Assembly (NCBI RefSeq): GCF_002362315.1
Contig: NZ_MTZV01000004.1
Span: forward strand, 372,001-436,000
Direction: 5' to 3'
Length of the DNA stretch: 64,000 nucleotides
Origin: Paraburkholderia acidicola
GTDB lineage: Bacteria > Pseudomonadota > Gammaproteobacteria > Burkholderiales > Burkholderiaceae
Shown here one piece after another: positions 45,481-54,425 of the stretch (positions are counted from its first letter, which is position 1; each line of letters starts with the position of its first letter). A program made the translations under genes and the position numbers. Under the pieces are notes generated by a model. That model ran no database searches. It worked only from the letters and a program-made list of their open reading frames with translations, and had not been told where the DNA came from.

Positions 45481-46392
45481 CTACAGCGACGCAGCCTGTT
45501 GCGCTATGTACTCTCTCATCCAGATCTGCGCGGGATGATGGTCGCTGCGACGATGCCAGATGAGATCGAACACGATCTCCGGCAATGCAACCGGCGGAGG
45601 AAACAACACCAGATTGCGGCTGGCCGGCGAACTCAGCGCGACACGCTTCATCACGGTAGCGGCCATGGTCGTGCGTGCGACGACGCCGGGCACAGCAAAC
45701 ATGTGTGGCAACGTGAGTGCGAGACGACGCTTCTTGCCTTGCTGCGCCAGAACCTGATCAACAAGGCCATGCCGGTCGCCTTCCGGAGACGCAAGCACAT
45801 GCGATAGCGCCAGGTAGGCTTTCATGCTCATCGCTCGTCGCGCTGACGGGTGGCGCCTGGCGATGATCGTCACGAATTCGTCACGCAGGATGGGGCGTGT
45901 CTTGATTCGCCCGTCTGAACGCGTTGGTGGCACGCCGATAGCGGCATCGATGGTCCCCGCATCCAGCAGATCAACCGCATGATCCCGGTCGCTAAATGCA
46001 TGCACGGTGATCGTGATACCGGGCGCCTCCTGTTCAAGCGACTGCAGTAAAGAAGGTAACAAGACGAACGCCGGGTACTCCGACATGCCAAGGCTGAAAG
46101 TCAACGATGCACGCTCGGGCAAGAACTCCGGCTTGCTAACAAGTGTCGCCTCAATCTCGCGCAGGGCCTGCGCGATCGGTCCGGCCAGATCACGCGCACG
46201 CGGCGTCGGCCGCAGCCCGTCCGCACCGCGGAGAAAAAGCGGATCGCCCAGCAGTTTGCGCAGCCTCGACAGGGCTGCACTCATCGCCGGCTGGCTGACG
46301 CCAACCTGGACCGCCGCGCGGGTCACATTGAGCTCGCCCATCAAGGCATCGAATGCGACGAGCAGGTTCAGATCGATTCCGTGAAAATCCAT
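45481..46392 (-). CDS. LysR-family regulator (NodD-like branch)
   Basis: 303 residues. N-terminal winged helix with LNVTRAAVQVGVSQPAMSAALSRLRKLLGDPLFLR at about 22-56, then a periplasmic-binding-type effector domain. The MDFHGIDLNLLVAFDALM start is typical of the branch that also includes NodD and LinR/PcpR-like regulators. It is divergent from the SnoaL-like and quinone oxidoreductase genes across a 94-base gap, so these are its likely targets, with a quinone or aromatic inducer inferred. Confidence 0.9.
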   Translation of the reverse strand: MDFHGIDLNLLVAFDALMGELNVTRAAVQVGVSQPAMSAALSRLRKLLGDPLFLRGADGLRPTPRARDLAGPIAQALREIEATLVSKPEFLPERASLTFSLGMSEYPAFVLLPSLLQSLEQEAPGITITVHAFSDRDHAVDLLDAGTIDAAIGVPPTRSDGRIKTRPILRDEFVTIIARRHPSARRAMSMKAYLALSHVLASPEGDRHGLVDQVLAQQGKKRRLALTLPHMFAVPGVVARTTMAATVMKRVALSSPASRNLVLFPPPVALPEIVFDLIWHRRSDHHPAQIWMREYIAQQAASL

Positions 46393-46398
46393 AGAACG

Positions 46399-46421
46399 AA
46401 TAAAGATATATATCGGTTATT
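46399..46421. promoter_or_regulatory. AT-rich inverted repeat in the LysR/SnoaL divergent promoter
   Basis: AATAA (46399-46403) and TTATT (46417-46421) bound an alternating TATATA stretch next to the LysR start. It is a plausible but weak site for LysR binding or a -10 region. Confidence 0.35.
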
Positions 46422-46486
46422 TGTTGGACGGATTTTAACGCAGTTCGCACAATGGGCTCCCCTCCCACCCAATCGATGACAACACC

Positions 46487-46933
46487 ATGAACGCATCAGG
46501 TACCGACCTCTCTACACGGCTCCGCGTGGAACGCGCTGCGGTGGAAACCCTTTATCGCGCATTCAGCGAGAAGAATCCCGATCTCGTCGACGAAGTGCTC
46601 GCTTCCGACTGGGACGACATTCCGCTCGCGCCCGGTCAGCAGCCGGGACCCGAGGGCATCAAAGTCATTATTCGCAGTTTCACGCAGGCGTTTTCCGATC
46701 TTCAGATCACGATTCACGACATGATCCAGGAACCCGGCAGGATCGGTGTTCGCGCCGAGATCAGCGGTACCCATCGCGGCGAAATATTCGGCATCGCATC
46801 GACGGGGAAGGAAGTGAAGTTCCGCCTTCATGAGTTTCATACACTCGACGGAAAGCACATCACCACCACGTGGCATATGGAGGACTGGTTCGCCTTGTTC
46901 CTTCAGCTTGGCCAGTTCCCTTCGCAAGCCTGA
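46487..46933 (+). CDS. SnoaL-like / ester cyclase family protein
   Basis: 148 residues of the NTF2-like fold: VETLYRAFSEKNPDLVDEVLASDWDDIPLAPGQQPGPEGIK..., VRAEISGTHRGEIFGIASTGKEVKFRLHEFHTLDGKHITTTWHMEDWFALFLQLG. This shape and ending fit the SnoaL/'ester cyclase' group, which includes polyketide cyclases and many isomerases of unknown substrate. It starts 94 bases from the divergent LysR gene and precedes the oxidoreductase gene by 24 bases, so the two are probably co-transcribed. Confidence 0.85.
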   Translation: MNASGTDLSTRLRVERAAVETLYRAFSEKNPDLVDEVLASDWDDIPLAPGQQPGPEGIKVIIRSFTQAFSDLQITIHDMIQEPGRIGVRAEISGTHRGEIFGIASTGKEVKFRLHEFHTLDGKHITTTWHMEDWFALFLQLGQFPSQA

Positions 46934-46957
46934 TCAACCTATTTTTCGGAGGGAACC

Positions 46958-47878
46958 ATGAAGACAGTCTTCATCAACGCGTTCGGTGGCCCGGACGTCG
47001 TCACGCCTGGCGAAGCCGCTCTACGCGACCCGCAACCCCACGAAGTTGTTGTCCGTGTTGAAGCCGCGAGCGTTAACCCGCTCGACCTGAAGATCATCGC
47101 TGGCCACATGCAGCAGGTGTTTCCTGTCCAGTTTCCGTATGCGCCAGGTACGGACTTCAGCGGCGTAGTCCAGGCTGTTGGCGAGCGGGTGACCGATTTC
47201 ACACCGGGTGATCGTGTAGTCGGCCGCACTACGCCAGGCGCAGGCGGTGCATTTGCGAAGGCACTCGTAGTCTCTACCGCCCAGCTGTGCCTCATCCCGC
47301 TGGAGATGAGCTTCGAGCAGGCAGCGGCTCTCCCTACCGCTTTCGGCACGGCCAGCCAGAGTCTTTTCGACATCGGTCAGTTGCAACCGGGGCAACGGGT
47401 ACTGATTCATGCCGCGGCCGGTGGAGTAGGTAGCATGGCGGTCCAACTGGCTCATCGCGCGGGCGCCTACGTCGTTGCGACAGCCTCAGGCCGCAACGTG
47501 GAGCTGGTCAAGAGTCTCGGTGCGAACGAGGTCATCGACTATCGCACGCAGGATTTCACGACGATACGCGACATCGACCTTGTACTTGACACCATCGGTG
47601 GCGAGACGATGGAAAGGTCGTGGTCGGTACTCGCTGCGGGCGGACGCATCGCGACTCTGGTGGAGTTCGAGATTCAAGCCAGAAACGGTCATGCAGGCGA
47701 GTCCGTGTTCTTTGAGGAAGCAGCTTCGTATCTGCGGGACGCGGTCCGCCTGTTCCAGGCGGACCAGCTACAGATCATTGTCGACTCGGTTTTTCCGTTT
47801 GACGAAGCACGCTCCGCCCTCGAGAAGGTGGCCACCGGACACGCGCGTGGCAAGGTACTGATCGGGGTGAGCAGCTAG
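46958..47878 (+). CDS. NADP-dependent quinone oxidoreductase-like protein (zinc-free MDR family)
   Basis: 306 residues. GroES-like domain with GTDFSGVVQAVGERVTDFTPGDRVVGR, then a Rossmann domain with HAAAGGVGSMAVQLAHRAG. The Cys/His zinc ligands of true alcohol dehydrogenases are absent, and the size fits the QOR/ enoyl reductase branch. The GGAGG-like site ahead of the ATG is clear. It shares a transcript with the SnoaL-like gene and ends at a terminator. It probably reduces quinones or reactive enones. Confidence 0.92.
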   Translation: MKTVFINAFGGPDVVTPGEAALRDPQPHEVVVRVEAASVNPLDLKIIAGHMQQVFPVQFPYAPGTDFSGVVQAVGERVTDFTPGDRVVGRTTPGAGGAFAKALVVSTAQLCLIPLEMSFEQAAALPTAFGTASQSLFDIGQLQPGQRVLIHAAAGGVGSMAVQLAHRAGAYVVATASGRNVELVKSLGANEVIDYRTQDFTTIRDIDLVLDTIGGETMERSWSVLAAGGRIATLVEFEIQARNGHAGESVFFEEAASYLRDAVRLFQADQLQIIVDSVFPFDEARSALEKVATGHARGKVLIGVSS

Positions 47879-47936
47879 CGGGCGTCGTACGAAAACGGCG
47901 CCACCGTTGGTTCAAAGCGACGCGAATACGAGGTAG

Positions 47937-47980
47937 CGGCCAGCCAGCCTGGTGTAAAGCGTGGAGGCCGGCCGTTTTTT
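47937..47980 (+). terminator. rho-independent terminator after the quinone oxidoreductase gene
   Basis: CGGCCAGCC (47937-47945) pairs with GGCCGGCCG (47966-47974) with one mismatch, followed by T6 (47975-47980). It stands 58 bases after the stop and just before the stop of the convergent CMD gene. Confidence 0.8.
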
Positions 47981-47985
47981 ACCCC

Positions 47986-48534
47986 TTAGTCCTGCCATGC
48001 GTGAGACTGGAACAGTTCTTCCAGCGGCGGCTGCGTGACGCTCGCCGTGTAATTCGTCATGGTCGATGCGGCGACCACGAGAATCACATCGAGTACACGC
48101 GATGCTTCGAAGCCTGCTGCAGTAAACGCAGCCACGTCCTCATCACCGACGCGGCCGCGCTTTTCAATCAGCGTGCGTGCAAGGCGCGACAGCGCCGCGA
48201 GTTTGTCGTCTTGCGGCAATCGACGTTCACGAATAGCCCACACATCGGCCTCGCTTAAGCCTTCCTTGAGTGCAAGGAACGAATGGAAAGCGACCGGCCA
48301 CGTCGCAGCGTTTGTCACCGCATTGGTCAGCAGCAGCGTCTGGACTTCCGCCTCCGTGAAGATGCCGCTGTGTGCCTGCTGGAACACGCCAACCAGCCCG
48401 TTGATCAACCTCGGTGACCCGGCAATCGCACCAGCGATGTTAGGCACCATGCCGAATGCCTGAGCGAGGCCATTCAGCGCGGGCTTCGATTGTTCCGGCG
48501 CGGAGTCGAGCGTGTAAATGGGAAAGTGAGTCAT
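47986..48534 (-). CDS. carboxymuconolactone decarboxylase-like (AhpD fold) protein without CxxC
   Basis: 182 residues from ATG at 48534, which has AAGGAAG 6 bases upstream; an earlier Met at 48576 is less likely. The AhpD-like helical bundle is recognisable, but where active members carry CxxCxxxH this protein has ATWPVAFH with only His84 kept. So it cannot act as a Cys-dependent peroxidase or reductase; it may still be a hydrolase/decarboxylase or a binding protein. It converges with the quinone oxidoreductase gene. Confidence 0.8.
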   Translation of the reverse strand: MTHFPIYTLDSAPEQSKPALNGLAQAFGMVPNIAGAIAGSPRLINGLVGVFQQAHSGIFTEAEVQTLLLTNAVTNAATWPVAFHSFLALKEGLSEADVWAIRERRLPQDDKLAALSRLARTLIEKRGRVGDEDVAAFTAAGFEASRVLDVILVVAASTMTNYTASVTQPPLEELFQSHAWQD

Positions 48535-48785
48535 GACGCTTCCTTGAAAGTTGAGTGTGTCGATGAGATTCATCAAACGACACGCACACTTTAGTGAGCC
48601 ACGTCAGGCTCAACAATTACGCGCGAGGTAATAGCCGCCCTTACTGCGCATGCTGCAACTGCCGGGGGAGGCATCACGATTACATCGCAGGTAATAGACA
48701 TGCGATGGCGTCTTCTCCAACATAGCTTCTCAAGGAACACACGCACCGAAACAGTCGATTCGACCAGGACGCAGAGGTAACCACC

Positions 48786-49490
48786 ATGACCATTCCATTA
48801 GACATCCCCCTGAAAATCGGCGCCCTCATCTTCCCGAACATGGATCAGTGCGACTTCACGGGTCCGTTCGAGGCGCTCGCACGCGTACCGAACTCATCGT
48901 TCTTCACGATCTGGAAAGAGATAGAACCCGTGCGCGATCTGGCCGGCATGAAGCTGCTACCCGACACCACGATCGACGAAGCACCGCAGCTCGATGTATT
49001 GCTCATACCCGGTGGCTACGGTCAGGAAGCACTGATGCACGACGAAGCCGTGCTGTCGTTCATCCGCAGGCAGGCGGCAGGCGCGCGCTATGTGTATTCG
49101 GTCTGTACCGGCGCGTTGCTGTGCGGCGCGGCGGGACTGCTACAGGGCAAGCGCGCCACGACGCACTGGACCGCGATGGACGTGCTGCCGCTGTACGGTG
49201 CGATGCCGAGTGATGAGCGCGTGGTGATCGACGGTCAGTTCATCAGCGCGGGTGGCGTCACATCCGGGATCGACGGTTCGTTGATCGTCGTGTCGCTGCT
49301 GCGTGGGGAGACGGTCGCTCAGGAGCTTCAGCTATATATGGCCTACGATCCCAAACCGCCGTTTCAGGCAGGATCGCCCGCCACGGCGCCCGCACCGATT
49401 CTTGAAACCGTCAGAGAGCGGGCACGGGACATTACCGAGAAGCGCCTCGCTACGGGTCGCGCGTACCAGGCGCTCATGGGAAACGCCTGA
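48786..49490 (+). CDS. DJ-1/PfpI family protein, isonitrile hydratase-like
   Basis: 234 residues of the DJ-1/PfpI fold. The nucleophile elbow is VYSVCTGALLCGAAG with Cys107, preceded by DVLLIPGGYGQEAL, and the conserved acid (Asp20 or nearby) at the first strand end. Length and the SVCTGALLCG elbow match isonitrile hydratase InhA of Pseudomonas more than Hsp31 or the GlxA regulators, and there is no DNA-binding tail. It converges with the MFS gene by 2 bases. Many of these proteins have no known substrate. Confidence 0.85.
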   Translation: MTIPLDIPLKIGALIFPNMDQCDFTGPFEALARVPNSSFFTIWKEIEPVRDLAGMKLLPDTTIDEAPQLDVLLIPGGYGQEALMHDEAVLSFIRRQAAGARYVYSVCTGALLCGAAGLLQGKRATTHWTAMDVLPLYGAMPSDERVVIDGQFISAGGVTSGIDGSLIVVSLLRGETVAQELQLYMAYDPKPPFQAGSPATAPAPILETVRERARDITEKRLATGRAYQALMGNA

Positions 49491-49492
49491 AA

Positions 49493-50713
49493 TCAACTCG
49501 CTGCAGCACTTCCAGCACTGGTTCGCGACATATCGATACCACGCCGCTCAGGGCTAAACAGAATCAGCACAGCGATGACCACTGCGACGATACCCGTGAC
49601 GATTGCGAGCGCCATACCGTAGTTGCCACCGTGACTCGCCGCAATTTGCGCCTGCAGCGCAGCGTTTCCGCTCGCCAGCAGGTTGCCAAGCTGATAGACG
49701 AAACCGGGGAACGTCGCGCGCACTTCCTCGGGCGAAATTTCGTTGAGGTGAACCGGTATCACGCTCCATGCGCCCTGCTCGAAGATCTGCATCAGAACCG
49801 CACCGATCGCGAGTGCGACTGCGCCGCTCGAAAACGCCCACAGCGGCAATACCGGCAGTGCCATCAACGCTGCGATGAAAATCGCCCGGCGACGGCCGAT
49901 CTTTTCCGATCCCCAACCGAAAGCCAGCCCTCCGGCGATCGCACCGAGATTCAACGCGATCGAGATCCAGGTCACGGTATGCGGAGCGAAATGATGCTGC
50001 TCGCGCAGAAACGTCGGGTACATGTCCTGCGTGCCGTGCGAGAAGAAATTGAACGCTGTCATCAGCACGACTGCGTAGATCGACAGCTTCCAGTTGTGCT
50101 TGAGTGTTGACATCAGGCTCGGGCGCGGGCGCTTCGCCATCTGCTTCCACCCCGGCGACTCCGGCACATTCGAGCGCACGTAGAGGACCAGCAACGCAGG
50201 CAGTACGCCGACCATGAACATGCCGCGCCAGCCGATGTGTTGATACAAAACGCCGAACACAACAGATGCGAGCAGATAGCCGCTGGGATAGCCGGCCTGC
50301 AAGATGCCCGACACGAGGCCGCGCGAACGGGTCGGCACGGTTTCCATCGTCAGTGCGGAGCCGACGCCCCATTCACCGCCCATGGCCACCCCAAAGAGCG
50401 CACGCAGCACGAGCAGCGCGGTCAGGCTTGGCGCGAAACCGGAAGCAAATTCCAGCAACGAGAAGCAGGCGACGTTGATCATCAGTGTGGGACGCCGTCC
50501 AAAGCGATCTGCGAGGTAACCGAAGATCAGCGCACCGATTGGACGCATCGCAAGCGTCAGCGTCACCGCTAACGCAACCGCCGGGATTCCCGTATTGAAT
50601 TCCGTCGCAATGTCTTTGAGGACGAAAACCATCAGGAAGAAATCGAAGGCATCGAGCGTCCAGCCGAGGTAGGCTGCGATCGTCACATTGCGCTGTTCGC
50701 GGGTCCAGCTCAT
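49493..50713 (-). CDS. MFS transporter, metabolite:H+ symporter type
   Basis: 406 residues from ATG at 50713 (GGAG upstream); earlier in-frame starts to 50782 add a poorly conserved leader. Twelve membrane helices, with the loop motif GYLADRFGRRPTLM between helices 2 and 3, WTLDAFDFFLMVFVLKD in helix 1 and RALFGVAMGGEWGVG in helix 4, typical of the sialate/carboxylate:H+ symporters (SHS/MHS). It is probably an uptake carrier for an organic acid. It lies opposite the DJ-1 gene and before the ModA-like gene. Confidence 0.88.
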   Translation of the reverse strand: MSWTREQRNVTIAAYLGWTLDAFDFFLMVFVLKDIATEFNTGIPAVALAVTLTLAMRPIGALIFGYLADRFGRRPTLMINVACFSLLEFASGFAPSLTALLVLRALFGVAMGGEWGVGSALTMETVPTRSRGLVSGILQAGYPSGYLLASVVFGVLYQHIGWRGMFMVGVLPALLVLYVRSNVPESPGWKQMAKRPRPSLMSTLKHNWKLSIYAVVLMTAFNFFSHGTQDMYPTFLREQHHFAPHTVTWISIALNLGAIAGGLAFGWGSEKIGRRRAIFIAALMALPVLPLWAFSSGAVALAIGAVLMQIFEQGAWSVIPVHLNEISPEEVRATFPGFVYQLGNLLASGNAALQAQIAASHGGNYGMALAIVTGIVAVVIAVLILFSPERRGIDMSRTSAGSAAAS

Positions 50714-51064
50714 GTTGGATATCTCCAGGGGGTTTTTCTTCGAACGGTTTGCGGCGGACCGCTGTGCACTCATGCATGACATTGCGGCTGCATGATGTCA
50801 TACCGCGCCGGTCGAAGCCGACCGGCGTTCAGTTCAGATGCATGTGCTTCTTAAGGCAGAACCAGGATGATGGTCAGTCCTGCAGCGGACGACGAGCGCG
50901 CCGTGAGCATAAAGCGCGCGTGCCCGCGTATTGAATCGGGCAGCGCAGTGTGTCGAATATGGAGCGCGCCGGTCCAACAAGAAAATAAATAGGCTGTAAA
51001 CAGGTTTTCTTATCGCTCGTGGTCCAGATCGAGACCGCGGGCGGGCCGGCCGACCGGATCGCGC
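50714..51064. other. intergenic region MFS / ModA-like gene
   Basis: 351 bases between two minus-strand genes, so it should hold the MFS promoter and the end of the ModA-like transcript. It contains a hairpin at 50806-50827; no gene is seen. Confidence 0.4.
50806..50827. repeat. perfect 9-bp GC-rich hairpin
   Basis: CGCCGGTCG, loop aagc, CGACCGGCG. It is very stable but lacks a T-run on either strand, so termination is doubtful. Confidence 0.5.
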
Positions 51065-51757
51065 TCAGGCAGGCAACATTCCGTTGTCGCGCTTCGCCTG
51101 TTCCGTAGCTGGTGACGCGATAAACCGCAGAAAACGCTCTACCTCGGCGATACGCGTCGACCCCGTCGAGCGTGCTGCCGTAAATGTCGTCAACAACTGG
51201 ACGGCGTCGGGCAGCGGCCCGAGCACCGTGATGCCCTCCAGATGCATCAGTTCGCTCAGTTGCTGAAAGCCCAGCTCGACCTTGCCCTGTGCAATGAGTG
51301 CGCCAACCGGGACGCCTGGTTCGGCCTGCACGATGCGCTCCCTGACCTGCCCGGCGATACCCCAGCGGTCAAACAGCTTGAGCACATACACGCCGCTCGG
51401 CCCCGTCGAATAGCCGACGCTACGCGCGTTCAGCACCGCCTGCCTGAGCGCGTGCTCGCTTCCGATATCGAACGTTGCAACATGTGCGGGTATCGCCACC
51501 GCGATGCCGGAGCGCACCAGATCGACACGCGTTTCAGCAACGATCCGCCCTGCTTGCCCGAGACGTTCGATCACATCGGCGGCTAGAACGACGACGTCGA
51601 CAGGCTCGCCTGCCTCGACGCGCTTCGCAGCGTCAACCCCGCCAATCGATTCGACGGCAACTTCTTCGCCCGACGTTGCACGATAAAGCACGACGAGATC
51701 CGCCAGCAACGTACGGGTCGCCATCGACGAGATGACACGAAGAGAGGGAGCGTTCAT
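51065..51757 (-). CDS. substrate-binding (ModA-like) protein lacking a signal peptide
   Basis: 230 residues from ATG at 51757. The frame runs back to 51913, and its extra residues look hydrophobic only because the inverted repeat at 51793-51819 is translated. Fold features of ModA-type binding proteins are present: LRVISSMATRTLLADL at the start, PVDVVVLAADVIERLGQAG, VDLVRSGIAVAIP and LxxSVGYSTGPSGVYVLKL. Without export sequence it would act in the cytoplasm, perhaps as a ligand sensor. It is divergent from galA across 281 bases, and such genes often accompany ring-cleavage genes in Burkholderia. Confidence 0.75.
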   Translation of the reverse strand: MNAPSLRVISSMATRTLLADLVVLYRATSGEEVAVESIGGVDAAKRVEAGEPVDVVVLAADVIERLGQAGRIVAETRVDLVRSGIAVAIPAHVATFDIGSEHALRQAVLNARSVGYSTGPSGVYVLKLFDRWGIAGQVRERIVQAEPGVPVGALIAQGKVELGFQQLSELMHLEGITVLGPLPDAVQLLTTFTAARSTGSTRIAEVERFLRFIASPATEQAKRDNGMLPA

Positions 51758-51792
51758 ATTCTCGCCCGTAGTGGTGAGTGCCGGGATGAGGT

Positions 51793-51819
51793 GCAGGATA
51801 GTCAGTGCAACTATCCTGC
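51793..51819. promoter_or_regulatory. 27-bp inverted repeat in the modA-like/galA divergent region
   Basis: GCAGGATAGT (51793-51802) and ACTATCCTGC (51810-51819) are perfect 10-bp arms around cagtgca. It sits 36 bases ahead of the ModA-like start and about 220 bases ahead of galA. It could be the operator of the nearby LysR regulator or a 5' UTR hairpin. Confidence 0.6.
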
Positions 51820-52038
51820 CACGATGAAGCAACTGAAGTAGCAAATGACGAGTGTGCCGCCGAAACGAAGCGAGCCCGCGCGACAACCCATGCAAAGTGC
51901 CCCGCTTTCCCATCGAATCTGCTTATCGCGACTGACGCGATCGGAGCCGTGGCAGCATAATCCCGACTACGGCATGCTATTCCCGCCAGTCGCGTTACGC
52001 ACGTAGTCGCACGTTCACACGGAGCATTCGATCCTGCC

Positions 52039-53349
52039 ATGGCAAGAATCATCGGCGGTGTTGCCGTCTCGCACACACCCACCATCGGTTTCGCTTTCGA
52101 CGCCGGCAAACAGAACGATCCTGTCTGGGCGCCGATCTTTGAGAATTTCGCGCCCATTCAAGCATGGTTCGAAGCAAAGAAACCCGATGCGCTGGTCTAC
52201 ATCTACAACGATCACGTCACGTCTTTCTTCTTCGATCACTATTCGGCGTTCACGCTCGGCATCGACTCGTCGTATGCGGTCGCGGACGAAGGCGGCGGCG
52301 TACGAGGGCTACCGCCTGTCGCGGGACATCCCGGTCTGTCGCAGCATATCGGCACAAGCCTGATGGCCGATGAATTCGACATGGCCTTCTTCCAGGGCAA
52401 GCCGCTCGATCACGGTTTCTTTTCGCCGATGTCGGTGCTGTTGCAGCACGAGGGCGGACGGTGGCCAACCGCAGTGGTGCCGTTGCAGGTCGGCGTGTTG
52501 CAGTTTCCGACGCCGACGGCAGCGCGCTGCTACAAGCTCGGTCACGCGTTGCGCCGTGCGGTCGAAAGCTTCCCTGAAGACATCGATGTGGCGATCGTGG
52601 CGACCGGCGGTCTGTCGCACCAGGTGCATGGCGAGCGCGCGGGCTTCAATAACGTCGAGTGGGATCAGCGCTTCATGGACCTGCTAACCAACGATCCCGC
52701 GAACCTCGCCGAGATGACGCAGGCGGAGTACGCGGCGGTCGGCGGATTCGAAGGCGCGGAAATCATCATGTGGCTGATCATGCGCGGAGCACTGTCGGCC
52801 AATGTGCGGCGGGTTCATCAATCGTACTACCTGCCGTCGATGACCGGCATCGGCACACTCATCCTCGAAAACGACGCGATGGCCGTTCCCGGCGCAATCA
52901 ATGAACGGCATCTGGAGAAAATGCGCCGCCAGTTGTCGGGTGCCGAACATCTAACGGGTACCTATGTGTTCGATCACGCGCGCAGCCTGCAGGCATTCCG
53001 GCTCAATCGTTTCCTGCACGCGATGACGGAACCGGCGCACCGTCAACGTTTTCTCGCTGAACCGGAACAGGCCTTCGCCGATGCGGGACTGAGCGATGTC
53101 GAGCGCGACCTGTTACGCAAGCGCGACTGGCGCGGATTGATTCATCACGGCGCGATCTTCTTCGGACTCGAGAAGCTCGGCGCGGTGCTTGGCATATCGA
53201 ATCTGCACATCTACGCTGCAATGCGGGGTGAGACGCTCGATACGTTTCTGGAGACGCGCAATACGAAGGTGCTGTATTCGGTTGCGGCACAACCTGCTGA
53301 TCAAGCGCCGACACAGGCAGAGCACAAAGTGCAGCCAGGCGAGGAATAG
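52039..53349 (+). CDS. galA: gallate dioxygenase (fused LigB-LigA type ring-cleavage enzyme)
   Basis: 436 residues. The N-terminal LigB-like catalytic domain (about 1-285) has iron ligands His12 (VSHTPT), His59 (YNDHV) and Glu241, with His194 (LSHQVH) as the catalytic base. A LigA-like domain (about 310-420; HAMTEPAHRQRFLAEPEQAFADAGL) is fused to the C terminus, which is the gallate dioxygenase arrangement rather than separate protocatechuate 4,5-dioxygenase subunits. It opens gallate to 4-oxalomesaconate; action on 3-O-methylgallate or protocatechuate is possible. It is divergent from a ModA-like gene and converges with a FAH-family gene. Confidence 0.9.
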   Translation: MARIIGGVAVSHTPTIGFAFDAGKQNDPVWAPIFENFAPIQAWFEAKKPDALVYIYNDHVTSFFFDHYSAFTLGIDSSYAVADEGGGVRGLPPVAGHPGLSQHIGTSLMADEFDMAFFQGKPLDHGFFSPMSVLLQHEGGRWPTAVVPLQVGVLQFPTPTAARCYKLGHALRRAVESFPEDIDVAIVATGGLSHQVHGERAGFNNVEWDQRFMDLLTNDPANLAEMTQAEYAAVGGFEGAEIIMWLIMRGALSANVRRVHQSYYLPSMTGIGTLILENDAMAVPGAINERHLEKMRRQLSGAEHLTGTYVFDHARSLQAFRLNRFLHAMTEPAHRQRFLAEPEQAFADAGLSDVERDLLRKRDWRGLIHHGAIFFGLEKLGAVLGISNLHIYAAMRGETLDTFLETRNTKVLYSVAAQPADQAPTQAEHKVQPGEE

Positions 53350-53378
53350 TCAGGATCTCGCATGGCTGCACACGGCCG

Positions 53379-54359
53379 TCACGACCGATGCTCGACAGCC
53401 GTGGTCAACGTGCCAAGCCCCTGAATGCTCACCGACACCGGACCACCGAGCTTCGCCAGATCGACGTTCTGCACCGCCATGCCACCGTTCGAACGCCGCA
53501 ACGCGGTCCCCATCGAGATCACATCGCCCGGCAACAATGTCATATAGAACGATGCGAACTCGATGACCTGAGCGACCTTGTAGAACAGGTTCTCAGTGTT
53601 GTCCTCGGTCACCAACCTGCCCTGATGGAAGCACTGCACCGTCAGGTCATGCGGGTCCGTGATCTCGTCGCGTGTGACGAGCCACGGGCCGAGCGCGGAG
53701 AATGTGTCACTGCTTTTATAGCGCCCCGGATAGCTCACCCACGTATCCACGTACTCCACCGTGCTTGGGTCATCGGCCTTTGGATGAATGGCGCGATAGT
53801 GAAAGGTGTCTTCTCCTCGCATGGTGGGCGAGGTGAAATCGTTGTGAATCGTGTAGCCGAATACATAGTCCAGCGCGTCGCTCGCCGCCACATCGCGGGC
53901 TTCTTTACCAATCACGACCGCCAGCTCCGGCTCGGGATGAACGCGACCGTATTCCTCGCGCACCTGCAAGGCACCCAGATCGCCAATCAGCGCCGACGAC
54001 GGTTTCGTGAAGATAGCGGGATGCTTCGGGCCAGAAATGATGCGATCGGCATTCGCGCTGTTGTTGAGCGCGAGACAGCAGATCTTCGAAGGGCGTCGCA
54101 CCGGCGGATGCAACACGATCTCGCTCCGCTCGAAAAGACGCACACGTTGGGGATCGTCTTGCAGCGCTGCGTTCAATCGACTCAGCGCCGCATGCGTATC
54201 AGACCCCGCCTCGATCAGCGCAATCATGTTAGCCGGAAACCCAGTCAGCACATCGATACCGAATGCCACCGCAGCCTGCGCGAGATCGCTGATTTTTTCG
54301 TCCGCCGTGACGAGACCGATCCTGTCGCTGCCTTCCGCCCGAAAACTGACCAGCTTCAT
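53379..54359 (-). CDS. fumarylacetoacetate hydrolase family protein
   Basis: 326 residues, with the metal-binding segment RVHPEPELAVVIGKEARDVAASDALDYVFGYTIHNDFTSP and the later GDVISMGTA. Members hydrolyse or decarboxylate 3-acylpyruvate-type ring-cleavage products. GGAGG lies 7 bases ahead of the ATG. It is followed upstream by the porin gene (66-base gap) and converges with galA. A step on the dioxygenase product is inferred from location; a fumarylpyruvate or oxaloacetate-related role is equally possible. Confidence 0.85.
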   Translation of the reverse strand: MKLVSFRAEGSDRIGLVTADEKISDLAQAAVAFGIDVLTGFPANMIALIEAGSDTHAALSRLNAALQDDPQRVRLFERSEIVLHPPVRRPSKICCLALNNSANADRIISGPKHPAIFTKPSSALIGDLGALQVREEYGRVHPEPELAVVIGKEARDVAASDALDYVFGYTIHNDFTSPTMRGEDTFHYRAIHPKADDPSTVEYVDTWVSYPGRYKSSDTFSALGPWLVTRDEITDPHDLTVQCFHQGRLVTEDNTENLFYKVAQVIEFASFYMTLLPGDVISMGTALRRSNGGMAVQNVDLAKLGGPVSVSIQGLGTLTTAVEHRS

Positions 54360-54425
54360 GTTACGACCTCCGTTGTGTTCATTACCGTTATCGAAAGCGT
54401 CATCGCCTGCGTATCACGCTTAACG

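Noticed and set aside
50806..50827. Hairpin considered as terminator of the ModA-like gene
   Set aside because: It lacks a T-run on either strand and lies about 240 bases past the stop.
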